Shown: piece after piece, positions 8,259-17,110 of the stretch
Layout: every line of letters starts with the position of its first letter
Position numbering within the stretch: the stretch's first letter is position 1
Assembly: GCA_964619265.1 (NCBI GenBank)
Contig: CAZUCE010000006.1
Span: 62,001-126,000 of the forward strand
Origin: CAZUCE01 sp964619265
GTDB lineage: Bacteria > Planctomycetota > UBA1135 > GCA-002686595
Length of the DNA stretch: 64,000 nucleotides
Direction of reading: 5' to 3'
Program-made: the position numbers and the translations under genes
The notes under the pieces: model-generated
Told to the model about the DNA's origin: nothing
The model's input: only the letters and a program-made list of their open reading frames with translations
Databases searched by the model: none

Positions 8259-10808
8259 CTAGACTCCGGCGCCAAAGCCGTCGTCCTCGGGCGGCGAGGA
8301 GGAGTCCTGCGGTCCACGGCGCTTGCGTCCTTTAGGACCGGAATTTCCAGGGTTCGAGTCTCGGCGCGGCTCGCCGCGGGATTCGTCACCGGCGGAGCGC
8401 CGGCGGCGGCGGGGTCGATCCTCGCGGGGAGCCGGCTCTTCAGGGCGGCTCCGCTCGCGCGGTCGCTCTTCGCGGGAGGAGCGCTCCGCTCGGCGAGGCG
8501 CATCGCGACGGGACCTCTCGCGGCGGGGTTCCTCACGAGAGGGCTCCTCACGACGGTGCTCTTCACGACGGGGTTGTTCGTCCCGTTCGGCGCTGCGCTC
8601 TGGGCTGGAGCGACGCCGACGACGCGGCCGCTCCTCGTCCCGGTCGCCCCGGGGCTCACGCTCCCGATCCCGGCCGGAGCTCCGCTCGCGGGGCTCTCGC
8701 CTGGGGCGGTCTTCACGGGGCTCCGATTCGCGCGGGCGTTCGTCCCGAGAGGACCGGCTGCGGCGCGGGGAGGCTTCGCGGTCGCGGCTCTCCGAGTCAC
8801 GCTCTGCGCGGGAATCTCTCGGATCCTCTGCCGAGCGGCTGCGGGTCCGTGTCCGCTGGCGGTGCGCCTGGTCTTCCGGCTCTCGCCGTGATCTGGGTTC
8901 ACGCTCGCGGGGAGCCTCCGGTTCGGCCTGCCGGCGGCGCCGGCGCCGAGTCGGTTCGTTTTCGTCGCGCCGGGGAGCTTGGGATTCCTCACGAGGCTCT
9001 GAGCCGTTGCGCCCTGAGCTGCGGGTGCGGACCTTGCGGCGCGGCCGCTCTTCGAGGTTGTCTCGGTCGGTGGATTCGTCGCGGGGCACGGAGCGGCGCG
9101 GAGCTTCCGAGCGGTCCGGTTCCGAGCGCGACCGACTGCGAACGATGCGGGACTCCTCGTCCCGGCCGGAGGAGCGGCGGCGGGGTTCGCGGCGGGGAGC
9201 TTCGACCTCCTCGTTCGTGGGGCGGCGGTCCGCGTCACGCGACGAGCGACGCGGACGCGATTCCTCGCGGGAGCGCTCCCGCTGGAACTCGCCGCGATGG
9301 GCATCGGAGCGGTCCTCACGGGGCGTGCGTTCGCGATGGGGCGTGCGTTCGCGGCGGGGTTCGCGATCTTCGCGCGCTGTGCGCTCGCGGCGCGGCTCAT
9401 GCTCTTCGCGCCGGGCTCGCTCTTGGCGAGGTTCGCGCTCTCCGCGGGGCTCGCGATCACGGCGCGGGCTCGATTCGTTCTCGGAGCGATCGCGATGCGA
9501 TCCGCCACGGCCGCGGCCCTTTGCGTTCGGCAGCACCTCGTGCGAAAGGTCGCGTTCGCCGACTTCCGGGACTTCCCAGTTCATCTGGCGTTCGAGGTCC
9601 TTCCAGCGGCGCCCATCGGGGCCTGCCACGAAGGTCACCGCACAACCGGTTCGCCCGGCGCGCCCGGTGCGACCAATTCGGTGGGTGTAGTCCGAAATGT
9701 CCCGGGGCGGCGAGTAGTTGATGACGTGGGTCACGCCCGTTACATCGAGGCCGCGCGAGGCGACATCGGTGGCGATCAGCGCACGAACCTGTCCCTGCCG
9801 GAAGGCCGACATGACGCGGAAGCGGGCGGCTTGGTCGTAGCCTCCGTGCAGGGCTTTGATTCCAACCGGCAGCCGCTCGAGGCGCCGCATCAGGCGGTCG
9901 ACTTCCGTGCGCCGATCACAAAACACGAGGAACAACTCATCGGGCGAGGAGTCCATCAGCAGGCGCTTGAGCACGTGCGGGCGGTCTTCGTCGCCGAGGA
10001 AGACGACACGCTGGGTGATGCGGTCGACGGTCGAAACCCCCTTGGCGGTGGCGAGTTCCACGGGGTTGCGGGTGTGCTTGCGTGCGAGCGCTAGGAGCGC
10101 CGGGGGGAAGGTGGCCGAGAACAGCAACGTTTGACGTTCTTCCGCGGTCCCTTCGAGGATCTTCTCGACGTCCGGGAGGAAGCCGATTTCGAGCATTTCA
10201 TCGGCTTCGTCGAGCACAGCGAATTCAAGCCACGGGAACTTGAGGAAGCGTTGCTTCATCAGGTCGAGGACGCGTCCGGGCGTTCCGACGACGACCTGCA
10301 CTCCGGACTGCAGCTTTTTGATTTGGGGCTGCATCGGGTCGCCGCCGACGACGAGCGCCACGCCGATTCCACGCGCCTCCCCAAGCTTTTCGAGCACTTG
10401 GGCGACTTGCTGGGCGAGTTCACGGGTCGGAGCGAGGACCAGGCCGAGCACCGTCGAGCGGCCGGCTTCGACCTTCGCCATCATCGGAGCGCCGAATGCG
10501 AGGGTCTTGCCCGTTCCGGTTTCGGCCTTGGCGATGACGTCGCGTCCTTCAAGGACAGAGCCGATCGCGAGTTTCTGAACAGGGGTGGGCTCGGTGATGC
10601 CCATTTCAGCCAGGCAGCCCTGGATTTCGTCGCCCAGCTCCCACTCGGTGAAGCTCTCGATGTCCGGCGGCTCCAGGATGGGCTTGAGTTCTTCGGGAGG
10701 CGGGCCGGACGGTCCGGACTTCTTGGTCGGGCGTGCTCCTCGGTTTCTGCCGGAGGAGGGTCCGCCGCGCGACCGGCCACGGGAGGGCCGGTTGGATCTT
10801 TCGGTCAT
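8259..10808 (-). CDS. DEAD-box RNA helicase with ~420-residue Arg/Glu/Ser-rich tail
   Basis: An 849-residue ATP-dependent RNA helicase. The helicase core spans residues 50-410 and is complete: Q-motif region, A-E-T-G-T-G-K-T (95-102), P-T-R-E-L-A, D-E-A-D (200-203), S-A-T, I-A-T-D-V-A-S-R-G-L-D and H-R-I-G-R-T-G-R. From about residue 430 to the end the protein becomes low-complexity, made of Arg, Glu, Ser, Asp and Pro in repeats such as E-P-R-R-E-R and R-S-R-S, ending in an acidic patch. Such tails usually bind RNA or drive condensates. The ATG follows a weak GAAAGAG site. Ribosome biogenesis or RNA decay roles are plausible; neighbours give no hint. Confidence 0.93.
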   Translation of the reverse strand: MTERSNRPSRGRSRGGPSSGRNRGARPTKKSGPSGPPPEELKPILEPPDIESFTEWELGDEIQGCLAEMGITEPTPVQKLAIGSVLEGRDVIAKAETGTGKTLAFGAPMMAKVEAGRSTVLGLVLAPTRELAQQVAQVLEKLGEARGIGVALVVGGDPMQPQIKKLQSGVQVVVGTPGRVLDLMKQRFLKFPWLEFAVLDEADEMLEIGFLPDVEKILEGTAEERQTLLFSATFPPALLALARKHTRNPVELATAKGVSTVDRITQRVVFLGDEDRPHVLKRLLMDSSPDELFLVFCDRRTEVDRLMRRLERLPVGIKALHGGYDQAARFRVMSAFRQGQVRALIATDVASRGLDVTGVTHVINYSPPRDISDYTHRIGRTGRAGRTGCAVTFVAGPDGRRWKDLERQMNWEVPEVGERDLSHEVLPNAKGRGRGGSHRDRSENESSPRRDREPRGEREPRQERARREEHEPRRERTAREDREPRRERTPHRERTPREDRSDAHRGEFQRERSREESRPRRSSRDADRRPTNEEVEAPRREPRRRSSGRDEESRIVRSRSRSEPDRSEAPRRSVPRDESTDRDNLEERPRRKVRTRSSGRNGSEPREESQAPRRDENEPTRRRRRRQAEPEAPREREPRSRREPEDQAHRQRTRTRSRSAEDPRDSRAERDSESRDREASPRRSRSSRDERPRESEPREDRPRREPRERSSGRDREREPRGDRDEERPRRRRRSSPERSAERDEQPRREEHRREEPSREEPRRERSRRDAPRRAERSSREERPRERSRPEEPAPREDRPRRRRRSAGDESRGEPRRDSNPGNSGPKGRKRRGPQDSSSPPEDDGFGAGV

Positions 10809-11411
10809 GTTGTCAGTTCTCTTTCGTCTACCGCCTGAGGTGGCCGGACGGTGCGGCTCGTTGGGGCGCCTATCGAGGTGAGCGGGTCTTCCGCTTGGCC
10901 TTCGCGCCGGAGTCGTCCCGGCGGGGCTCGCCGGGGAGGGGATCGGACTGCGCCGATCGGAGGGGTCGAGATCAGAGCCCGCACGCGCGGGAGTTCGTCC
11001 GTCCGGTTTCCTGTGGCTCCGAGAGTCCGGTTCGGGAGTCCGCATGGGGACCCGCCTTGGGACGGCGCCGGATTCGGGGGGGGAGCCTCTCCGTGGAGGC
11101 TTCAGCGCTCGAAATCGGGCGGGGTGGGGGGAGTGTCGGGCAATCCGTTCGTTCGTGCCTCGGCCCGCCGGGTGACCGCGGAATTCGATCCGGGGGCTCG
11201 TGGCGGGTTCTCGCCGAGACCCCTAGAGGTTCCCCGGGCGAGAGCCCTTTGTCCACCGCCCAGGGGCGAATAGGCTCCGGCAGTCCAATCTCCGACCCAA
11301 TTGGGCCCTGGGCCGGTCTTTTGGGCTGCTTGGGCCGCCGGGCCCGGCTAGCGAGGCGCTTATGGCCGCCCGCCCGTTTCGCATCGCCTCGCCCACGAAG
11401 CCTCCTCGTCT
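10809..11411. other. Gap of 603 bases between divergent helicase and exonuclease genes
   Basis: No reading frame here looks like a protein, although the helicase frame stays open for 79 codons upstream of its ATG with a Pro/Arg-rich translation. It probably holds two divergent promoters and a long helicase leader. Cold-shock helicases often have regulatory 5' leaders, but I could not define a structured element. Confidence 0.5.
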
Positions 11412-12182
11412 ATGAAGATCGTCACCTGGAACGTCAATTCCGTGCGCGCCCGCCTGCCGCGGGTGTTGGCCTGGCTGGAGGACAAGCAGCCCGACTTGGT
11501 CTGCCTGCAGGAGACGAAGTGCATCGATGCGCACTTTCCGCGCGAGCCGATCGAGGAGCTCGGCTACCAGATCGCGACCTTCGGCCAGAAGACCTACAAC
11601 GGCGTAGCGCTGCTTTCGAACGGGCCTTTGGAAGATGTCTGGCGGGGTTTCCAGGGCGACGCCAGCGACGAGGAAGCGCGCGTTATCGCCGCCCAGGTCG
11701 AGGATTTTCTCGTGCTGAACCTGTATGTGGTGAACGGTCAAGAAGTCGGCAAGCCGAAGTACACCTACAAGCTTGAGTGGCTCGAGCGAGTGGCTCAGTT
11801 GATCGAAGCGCGCTTCGACCGCGCAGAGAAAGTTGTTGTCACCGGGGACTTCAACATCACCTTTGACGACCGCGATGTGTACGACCCCGGCGCGTGGCGC
11901 GACAAGATTCTGTGTTCGGCTCCCGAGCGCGAGGCGCTCGCGCGCCTAACCAATCTGGGACTGCACGACGCGCTACGACACTTCCACGAGGAAGGCGAGC
12001 TGTACACCTGGTGGGATTTCCGCACCCGCGGTTTTTCGCGCAATCGAGGCCTACGCATCGATCACTTCCTGGTTTCAAAACCCGCGCTCGAGGTATGCAC
12101 CGGTGTTGAAATCGATACGGAAGAGCGTGGCGGGGAGAAGCCTTCGGATCACGCACCGGTGATCGCGACGTTCCGTTCCTGA
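11412..12182 (+). CDS. xth: Exodeoxyribonuclease III
   Basis: A 256-residue AP endonuclease/3' exonuclease of the exonuclease III family, acting in base-excision repair. The catalytic landmarks are present: W-N-V-N-S near the N terminus, Glu34 in L-Q-E-T-K, G-D-F-N-I in the middle, R-I-D-H-F-L-V-S, and the terminal S-D-H-A-P with the catalytic His. The length is normal. The start codon is preceded by a C/T-rich stretch (CCTCCTCGTCT) and has no Shine-Dalgarno. It is convergent with the LON-domain gene, with a small hairpin in the 24-base gap. Confidence 0.95.
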   Translation: MKIVTWNVNSVRARLPRVLAWLEDKQPDLVCLQETKCIDAHFPREPIEELGYQIATFGQKTYNGVALLSNGPLEDVWRGFQGDASDEEARVIAAQVEDFLVLNLYVVNGQEVGKPKYTYKLEWLERVAQLIEARFDRAEKVVVTGDFNITFDDRDVYDPGAWRDKILCSAPEREALARLTNLGLHDALRHFHEEGELYTWWDFRTRGFSRNRGLRIDHFLVSKPALEVCTGVEIDTEERGGEKPSDHAPVIATFRS

Positions 12183-12183
12183 A

Positions 12184-12198
12184 CGAAGCTCGGCTTCG
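12184..12198. terminator. Small hairpin between convergent genes
   Basis: A 6-bp stem, CGAAGC paired with GCTTCG around a TCG loop, lies directly after the exonuclease III stop and before the LON-domain gene's 3' end. It is short, so this is a weak terminator call. A very similar hairpin is at 17044. Confidence 0.4.
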
Positions 12199-12206
12199 CC
12201 CGGGGC

Positions 12207-12905
12207 TTATTCTTTGACGGGGCGACGGCCGTGCTCGACCAGCACGGCTTCGATGCGGCGCTCTAGGTCGAGTTCACCAAACAGCCGGCAGGTCACTCCG
12301 TGGGGGAGCGGGAGGCGCAGGGTGAGCAAGTCGGCCAGGTGGGCTAGCGGTACGTCTTCGCGCAGATTTTGAGGTTCGCCCGCGCGTTCGCGGATCGCCC
12401 CGAGGACACGGCTGCGCAGATCCTGTTCGCGGGGCTCTTCGACGGGGTGCTCTTGGACCGGTCGACTGCGCACCTGCCGGTAGAGTCGTTCGCTGGGCAC
12501 CTCTTCGGTGTGAACCCGAGCCAGTCCGACCAACAAGATCACGAAGCAGCCGTCGGGTCGGCGCTCATGGCGAACGATTTCGCCCATCCCGGCGATCGGG
12601 TAAATCGGTGGAGCCCCGGGCATCTCGCACTCGTGACCCTTTTGGACAGTGCCGATGACGATGCGGCCGGCGCAGTCGAGGCTGTCCTCGACCATCTGCC
12701 GGTAGCGCGGCTCGAAGATGAAAAGCGGCAAGGCCAGCCCCGGGAAGAGCCAGACGTCCGACAGGGGAAACATCGGGACGACCGGGGAGCCTTGGGGCTC
12801 GGTCTCGCTAGGGGCCGCGGCCTCGGGGGGGGGCCAATAGTCGGGCGGTTCGGAGGTCAAGAGGCGCGGGGGTCGGGCTCGAGCGAAGGACGATGCGGAC
12901 ACCAT
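12207..12905 (-). CDS. LON substrate-binding-domain protein (not a protease)
   Basis: A 232-residue protein matching the N-terminal substrate-binding domain of Lon. It begins the conserved part with V-P-M-F-P-L-S-D-V-W-L-F-P-G at about residue 30 and continues through F-E-P-R-Y-R-Q-M and G-R-I-V-I-G-T-V. There is no AAA+ or Ser/Lys protease part, so it is a stand-alone LON-domain protein like those common in many bacteria; its role is unknown, perhaps substrate recognition or a chaperone function. The ATG at 12905 is the only reasonable start before the frame turns into low-quality sequence antisense to the next thiolase. Confidence 0.88.
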   Translation of the reverse strand: MVSASSFARARPPRLLTSEPPDYWPPPEAAAPSETEPQGSPVVPMFPLSDVWLFPGLALPLFIFEPRYRQMVEDSLDCAGRIVIGTVQKGHECEMPGAPPIYPIAGMGEIVRHERRPDGCFVILLVGLARVHTEEVPSERLYRQVRSRPVQEHPVEEPREQDLRSRVLGAIRERAGEPQNLREDVPLAHLADLLTLRLPLPHGVTCRLFGELDLERRIEAVLVEHGRRPVKE

Positions 12906-13281
12906 CCATAATCCCCGGACGCCCCGCGCACCACGGATCGGTCCTTGGAGAAAAGTCCTGGGCCGAATTCGCGGGCTGGGACGGGTCCCTGCGGGCCCCC
13001 TCGCGGCCCTCGGAGTCCCGGGGCAACCCGCGGGCCCGGCGCGGGGAGGCCGGGTAGGGGCCGGGGCCGTCCGCCGGCTCTGGTGGTGCCCTGCGCTGGG
13101 GCCTGTTCCGACCCGGCCGGACCGCGCTTGCCGGGGGTCTCGCCCGCTCCTATTCTGCTTGCCTCGAAATTCGGCTTGAGATGCCCCTGAAGCCCTGGCG
13201 AGCTCAGCTCTTCCGTGGGGGTCAGCTCTTTGCGCGATTCCCGTTGGCGGCCTCTCGGCTTGCCCACCGCCCGCTCCCACC
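12906..13281. other. Gap of 376 bases between divergent LON-domain and thiolase genes
   Basis: Very GC-rich (over 70 percent by eye) with no recognised gene. It probably carries promoters for both flanking genes. The last 20 bases before the thiolase ATG are almost all C and T with no purine-rich ribosome site. Confidence 0.5.
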
Positions 13282-14496
13282 ATGACGTCCGATCGATCGC
13301 TCAAGACCCGCCCGGTGGTCGTGACGCACGCCCAGCGCACGCCGATCGGCAAGTTCAACGGGACGCTCGCCGACCTCACGGCGGCCGACCTGGGTTCGGG
13401 GCTGGTCTCGGGGATGATCGAGTCGGCCGGGGTCGAACCCGAAGCGGTCCGGCAGTTGGTGTTTGGCAACGGGCGCCAGGCGGGCGGTGGGCCGAATGTC
13501 GCCCGTCAGGTCGCCGTACGCGCCGGGCTGTCCCACGGGACCACCGCCCTGACCGTCAACATGGCCTGCGCGTCCGGCCTCAAGGCCATCGAGCAGGCTG
13601 CCGACTGGATTCGCCTCGGGCGCGGCGAGATCACCGTGGCTGGCGGCGTCGAGAGCATGAGCCGGCTGCCCTTTTTTCTGCCCGATCTACGCAAGGGCTA
13701 CCGCCTGGGTCACGCACGTGTCGTCGATGGGATGTACCAGGACGGCTTCGACTGCCCCCTGGCTGAGATGGTCATGGGCGCGACCGCGGAAGGTCTCGCG
13801 AAGGAACTGGGCTTGTCCAGAGAAGAACAGGACCGCTTCGCCCTGGAGAGCCAGCGGCGCTCGCAAGTCGCCCGCAAAGAAGGCCGCTTCGCGGATGAGT
13901 TGCTAGCCGTTCCGGTGCCCCAGCGTCGCGGCGACCCCGTGCTGTTCGAGGTCGATGAACATCCGCGCAACGACGCAAAGCTCGAGAGTCTGGCCAAGCT
14001 TCCGCCGGTTTTCGATCGCGAGGCGGGCACCGTCACGGCGGGCAATAGCTCCGGCATCACCGACGGCTCCGCCGCGCTGATCCTGATGAGCGCCGACGAG
14101 GCCGAGCGTCGCGGTCTGGAGCCCCTGGCGATTCTGGGTGCCTCGCGTGAAGCGGGAGTCGATCCCAAGCGCATGGGCATCGGCCCGGTGCCGGCCATGG
14201 AGTCGCTCGCCGAAGAAACCGGTCGCGCGCCTGGCGACTACGACCTCATCGAATTGAACGAGGCCTTCGCTGCCCAGGTCTTGGCCTGTCACGCGATGCT
14301 TCCCCTGCCGATGGACCGCCTGAACGTCAACGGCGGCTCGATCAGCCTTGGACATCCGATCGGTGCGACCGGTGCGCGCATCGTGGTCACCTTGCTGCAC
14401 GAGCTGAAGCGCCGCGGCGGCGAGCACGGTCTTGCAACCCTGTGCGTCTCGGGTGGCATGGGCATGGCCTCGGAATTCTCGCGAACCGGGCTGTAA
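13282..14496 (+). CDS. Thiolase (acetyl-CoA C-acyltransferase), second of three
   Basis: A 404-residue thiolase with the nucleophile Cys96 in V-N-M-A-C-A-S-G, the His in G-H-P-I-G-A-T-G, and the second Cys at 388 in T-L-C-V-S-G-G. It differs clearly from the copy at 820, so the window's three thiolases probably have different chain-length preferences. It opens the second beta-oxidation block, followed 106 bases later by a 3-hydroxyacyl-CoA dehydrogenase gene. Start context is C/T-rich with no Shine-Dalgarno. Confidence 0.95.
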   Translation: MTSDRSLKTRPVVVTHAQRTPIGKFNGTLADLTAADLGSGLVSGMIESAGVEPEAVRQLVFGNGRQAGGGPNVARQVAVRAGLSHGTTALTVNMACASGLKAIEQAADWIRLGRGEITVAGGVESMSRLPFFLPDLRKGYRLGHARVVDGMYQDGFDCPLAEMVMGATAEGLAKELGLSREEQDRFALESQRRSQVARKEGRFADELLAVPVPQRRGDPVLFEVDEHPRNDAKLESLAKLPPVFDREAGTVTAGNSSGITDGSAALILMSADEAERRGLEPLAILGASREAGVDPKRMGIGPVPAMESLAEETGRAPGDYDLIELNEAFAAQVLACHAMLPLPMDRLNVNGGSISLGHPIGATGARIVVTLLHELKRRGGEHGLATLCVSGGMGMASEFSRTGL

Positions 14497-14602
14497 CCCT
14501 CTTCTTCAACGGGCCCGCAAGGACCCGTCCTTCTTCGCGCTCCGGCCCCCTGGCCTAGGCGCGACTCACATCTCCAACCACTCCCCAACCCTTCTCTTTC
14601 CC

Positions 14603-15496
14603 ATGGCGATTCGCAAAGTTGGCGTCATCGGCTGCGGCCTGATGGGCCACGGCATCGTTCAGGTCGCGGCGCAGGCCGGCTACGACGTGGTCGCCTTCGA
14701 AGGCGACCAGAAGGCTCTCGACAAGGGCCTCGGACGCATTCGGAAGAGCCTCGACAAGCTCGCCCAAAAGTCGGTCGAGAAGGGCAAAGCATCCGCCGAG
14801 GACGCTCAGGCCAAAGCCGACGGTGCGTTTGGCAAGATCGCCGGCTCGACGACTCAGGCTGACTTGGCCGACTGCGACCTTGTCATCGAGGCGATTGTCG
14901 AAGATTTGGACGTCAAGAAGAAGCTGTTCGCCGAATTGAACGGCGTGGTCAAGGCTGACGCCATCTTCGCTTCGAACACCTCGTCGTTCCCGATTGGCGA
15001 AATGGGCAAGGCATCGGGTCGCCCGGACAAGATGGTTGGGCTGCACTTCTTCAACCCCGTCCAGCTCATGAAGCTGGTCGAGGTCGTTCGCGCGGATGAG
15101 ACGACCGACGACGCTTTCGCGGCCGCCAAGGCCTTCGGCGAAGCGTGCGGCAAAGTCCCGGTTTCCTGTAAGGACACGCCGGGCTTCGTCGTCAACCGCC
15201 TGCTCGTTCCTTACATGAGCCAGGCCCTGCTCATGCTCGATCGCGGAGACGCGACTAAGGAAGACATCGATGCGGCTATGCAGTTCGGCTGCGGCTACCC
15301 GATGGGGCCCCTGACCCTGACCGACTACGTCGGACTCGACACGACCTTGTCGATTCTCCAGGGCTGGACGAAGACTTACCCGAACGAACCCGCCTTCGTC
15401 ATCCCCGAGATCCTCGAGCGCAAGGTGCGCGAGGGAAAACTTGGTCGGAAGTCTGGCGAAGGATTCTACAAGTGGGACGGAGACAAAAAATCATGA
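14603..15496 (+). CDS. 3-hydroxyacyl-CoA dehydrogenase, second copy
   Basis: A 297-residue NAD-dependent 3-hydroxyacyl-CoA dehydrogenase, paralogous to the gene at 2004. The nucleotide motif is G-C-G-L-M-G, the active-site segment is G-L-H-F-F-N-P-V-Q, and the C-terminal helical domain ends G-R-K-S-G-E-G-F-Y. The frame is open upstream but the ATG at 14603 gives the standard N terminus M-A-I-R-K-V-G-V-I-G. That ATG follows nearly 40 bases of C/T-rich sequence. Its stop overlaps the start of the following secreted cyclophilin gene by four bases (ATGA), so the two are translationally coupled, an unusual partnership. Confidence 0.95.
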   Translation: MAIRKVGVIGCGLMGHGIVQVAAQAGYDVVAFEGDQKALDKGLGRIRKSLDKLAQKSVEKGKASAEDAQAKADGAFGKIAGSTTQADLADCDLVIEAIVEDLDVKKKLFAELNGVVKADAIFASNTSSFPIGEMGKASGRPDKMVGLHFFNPVQLMKLVEVVRADETTDDAFAAAKAFGEACGKVPVSCKDTPGFVVNRLLVPYMSQALLMLDRGDATKEDIDAAMQFGCGYPMGPLTLTDYVGLDTTLSILQGWTKTYPNEPAFVIPEILERKVREGKLGRKSGEGFYKWDGDKKS

Positions 15497-16518
15497 TGAA
15501 CCTCGCCCTCACAAATCTGTTGTTGATTGCTTCCTCGGCCGGCCATGCGCTGCCCGCGGAGCCTCTTGCGCCGACTCCCGTCGTCCAAGAGACCACCCAA
15601 TTCTCGTTCGAAGCGCCTTCGATTTTCGTTCCCGGGGAGCCCTTCCCGGTGACGATCGAGATCGAAGCTGGGACGGCCCAGGCGCCGGTCGCCGCGTGGC
15701 TCCTCAAAGAGAGCGCGTTCCTCGTTGACGGCAACTCGGTCGGCCCGCGGACCAGCGATCAATTTCTGACGCTGGCGCCCGGCTCGGTTTTGAACTTGTC
15801 GTTCGACTTGGCGCCGTTCCTGGATGTGGAGGCCGATTTCGATCTGGCCTACGGCAATACAGGTGGTTCCGATCCGATTCGCGTCAACGTGCTCCAGCGC
15901 GCGGACAGCGATTTGGATTTCATGACCATCGACGAAGCCGAACTCGGCAAGTACATGATCGTGGTCAACACCAACCGCGGCACGATGCTGTGGGAGATGT
16001 GGCCCCACGTTGCGCCCGGTCACGTGCGCAACTTTCTCGACCTGTACTCGAGTGGGTTCTACAACCAGACCCTGTTCCACCGCGTGGGCCCGGGCTTCAT
16101 GATCCAAGGCGGCGATCCGAACACGAAGGATCCGGACCTCGCGGCCCGCTGGGGCACCGGCGGTGGTCCGCGGCAGCTGAAGGCGGAATTCTCCGACAAG
16201 CCGCACGTCCGCGGGACCCTCTCGACCGCGCGCAGCCAGAGCCCCGATTCCGGGTCCTCGCAGTTCTTCGTCATGCACGGGCGCGCTGCGAGCCTCGACG
16301 GCCAGTACACCGTTTTTGGGCAGCTCTACACGGATCATGCCGAGAGCTTCCGCGTCTTGGACGCCATTGCGACCTCCGAGATGACGCGCGGACGCGACGG
16401 CACGGGCCGTCCGAACGAGCCTCAGCGCATTGAGCGTGCTTCGATCGTGCTCCACCCGAATCCGCCGGTCGTTGAGATGCGCAAGGCGGCTGGCACCGAA
16501 GAAGAGGCCGGCCGGTGA
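15493..16518 (+). CDS. Secreted cyclophilin-type peptidyl-prolyl isomerase with N-terminal extra domain
   Basis: This protein of about 341 residues starts with a signal peptide (M-M-N-L-A-L-T-N-L-L-L-I-A-S-S-A-G-H-A). A beta-rich domain of about 120 residues with no family I can name follows, then a cyclophilin domain from about residue 145. The isomerase signature F-H-R-V-G-P-G-F-M-I-Q-G-G-D and the S-S-Q-F-F-V motif are intact, so it should be active on exported proteins. Two adjacent ATGs are possible starts. It overlaps the genes on both sides by four bases, tying it to a cytosolic dehydrogenase and a second cyclophilin. Confidence 0.9.
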   Translation: MMNLALTNLLLIASSAGHALPAEPLAPTPVVQETTQFSFEAPSIFVPGEPFPVTIEIEAGTAQAPVAAWLLKESAFLVDGNSVGPRTSDQFLTLAPGSVLNLSFDLAPFLDVEADFDLAYGNTGGSDPIRVNVLQRADSDLDFMTIDEAELGKYMIVVNTNRGTMLWEMWPHVAPGHVRNFLDLYSSGFYNQTLFHRVGPGFMIQGGDPNTKDPDLAARWGTGGGPRQLKAEFSDKPHVRGTLSTARSQSPDSGSSQFFVMHGRAASLDGQYTVFGQLYTDHAESFRVLDAIATSEMTRGRDGTGRPNEPQRIERASIVLHPNPPVVEMRKAAGTEEEAGR

Positions 16519-17012
16519 GCAACTCCAGCTACGACGGTGTGCAAGCGACCCTCGAGACCTCCGAGGGTTCGATGACTTTCGAGTTTTTCGGCGACAAGGC
16601 ACCGGGCCATGTGAAGAACTTCGTCGACCTGTGCGAGAAGGGCTTCTACGACGGCACGGTGTTCCACCGGGTCCTGTCCGGATTCATGATTCAGGGCGGC
16701 TGCCCGGATGGAACCGGCATGGGCAACCCGGGGTACCAAATCAAGGCGGAGTTCAATGACACGCCGCATGTCAAGGGGATCCTCTCCATGGCGCGCAGCC
16801 AAGATCCGGACTCGGCCGGGAGCCAGTTCTTCGTGGTTCACGGCGACGCGAGCTTCCTCGACAACCAGTACACGGCCTTCGGGCGGCTGGTTTCAGGCGA
16901 GGACACGCTCGACAAAATCGCGGGCGCACCGGTTTCATCCGGTCCCGGCGGCGAGAACTCCAAGCCGAACAAGCCCGTTCAAGTCGTGAAGGCGACCGTT
17001 CAGCACAGCTGA
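16515..17012 (+). CDS. Cyclophilin-type peptidyl-prolyl isomerase, cytosolic
   Basis: A 165-residue single-domain cyclophilin that catalyses cis-trans isomerisation of Xaa-Pro bonds. The motif F-H-R-V-L-S-G-F-M-I-Q-G-G carries the catalytic Arg, and A-G-S-Q-F-F-V-V and N-Q-Y-T-A-F-G complete the site. There is no signal peptide, so it is the cytosolic counterpart of the preceding secreted isomerase, to which it is coupled by a GTGA overlap. Length is typical of bacterial PpiB-like proteins. Confidence 0.95.
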   Translation: MSNSSYDGVQATLETSEGSMTFEFFGDKAPGHVKNFVDLCEKGFYDGTVFHRVLSGFMIQGGCPDGTGMGNPGYQIKAEFNDTPHVKGILSMARSQDPDSAGSQFFVVHGDASFLDNQYTAFGRLVSGEDTLDKIAGAPVSSGPGGENSKPNKPVQVVKATVQHS

Positions 17013-17043
17013 CGGGACCGGGCCTCGAAGGGGGTCTTTATCT

Positions 17044-17064
17044 GGCGAAGCCTCGGGCTTCGCC
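17044..17064 (+). terminator. Hairpin after the cyclophilin genes
   Basis: A perfect 9-bp stem (GGCGAAGCC with GGCTTCGCC) with a TCG loop lies 31 bases beyond the second cyclophilin stop. It has no U-tract, and the downstream gene starts only 47 bases later, so it may attenuate rather than end transcription. Confidence 0.5.
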
Positions 17065-17110
17065 GGGCCCCTGAGGCGAATCGCACCCAACCTCCCTACG
17101 CCATCCTCCT

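Noticed and set aside
8323..9721. Plus-strand frames rich in Arg and Ser opposite the helicase tail
   Set aside because: They are the complement of a low-complexity coding region. The minus-strand frame is continuous with a complete helicase core.
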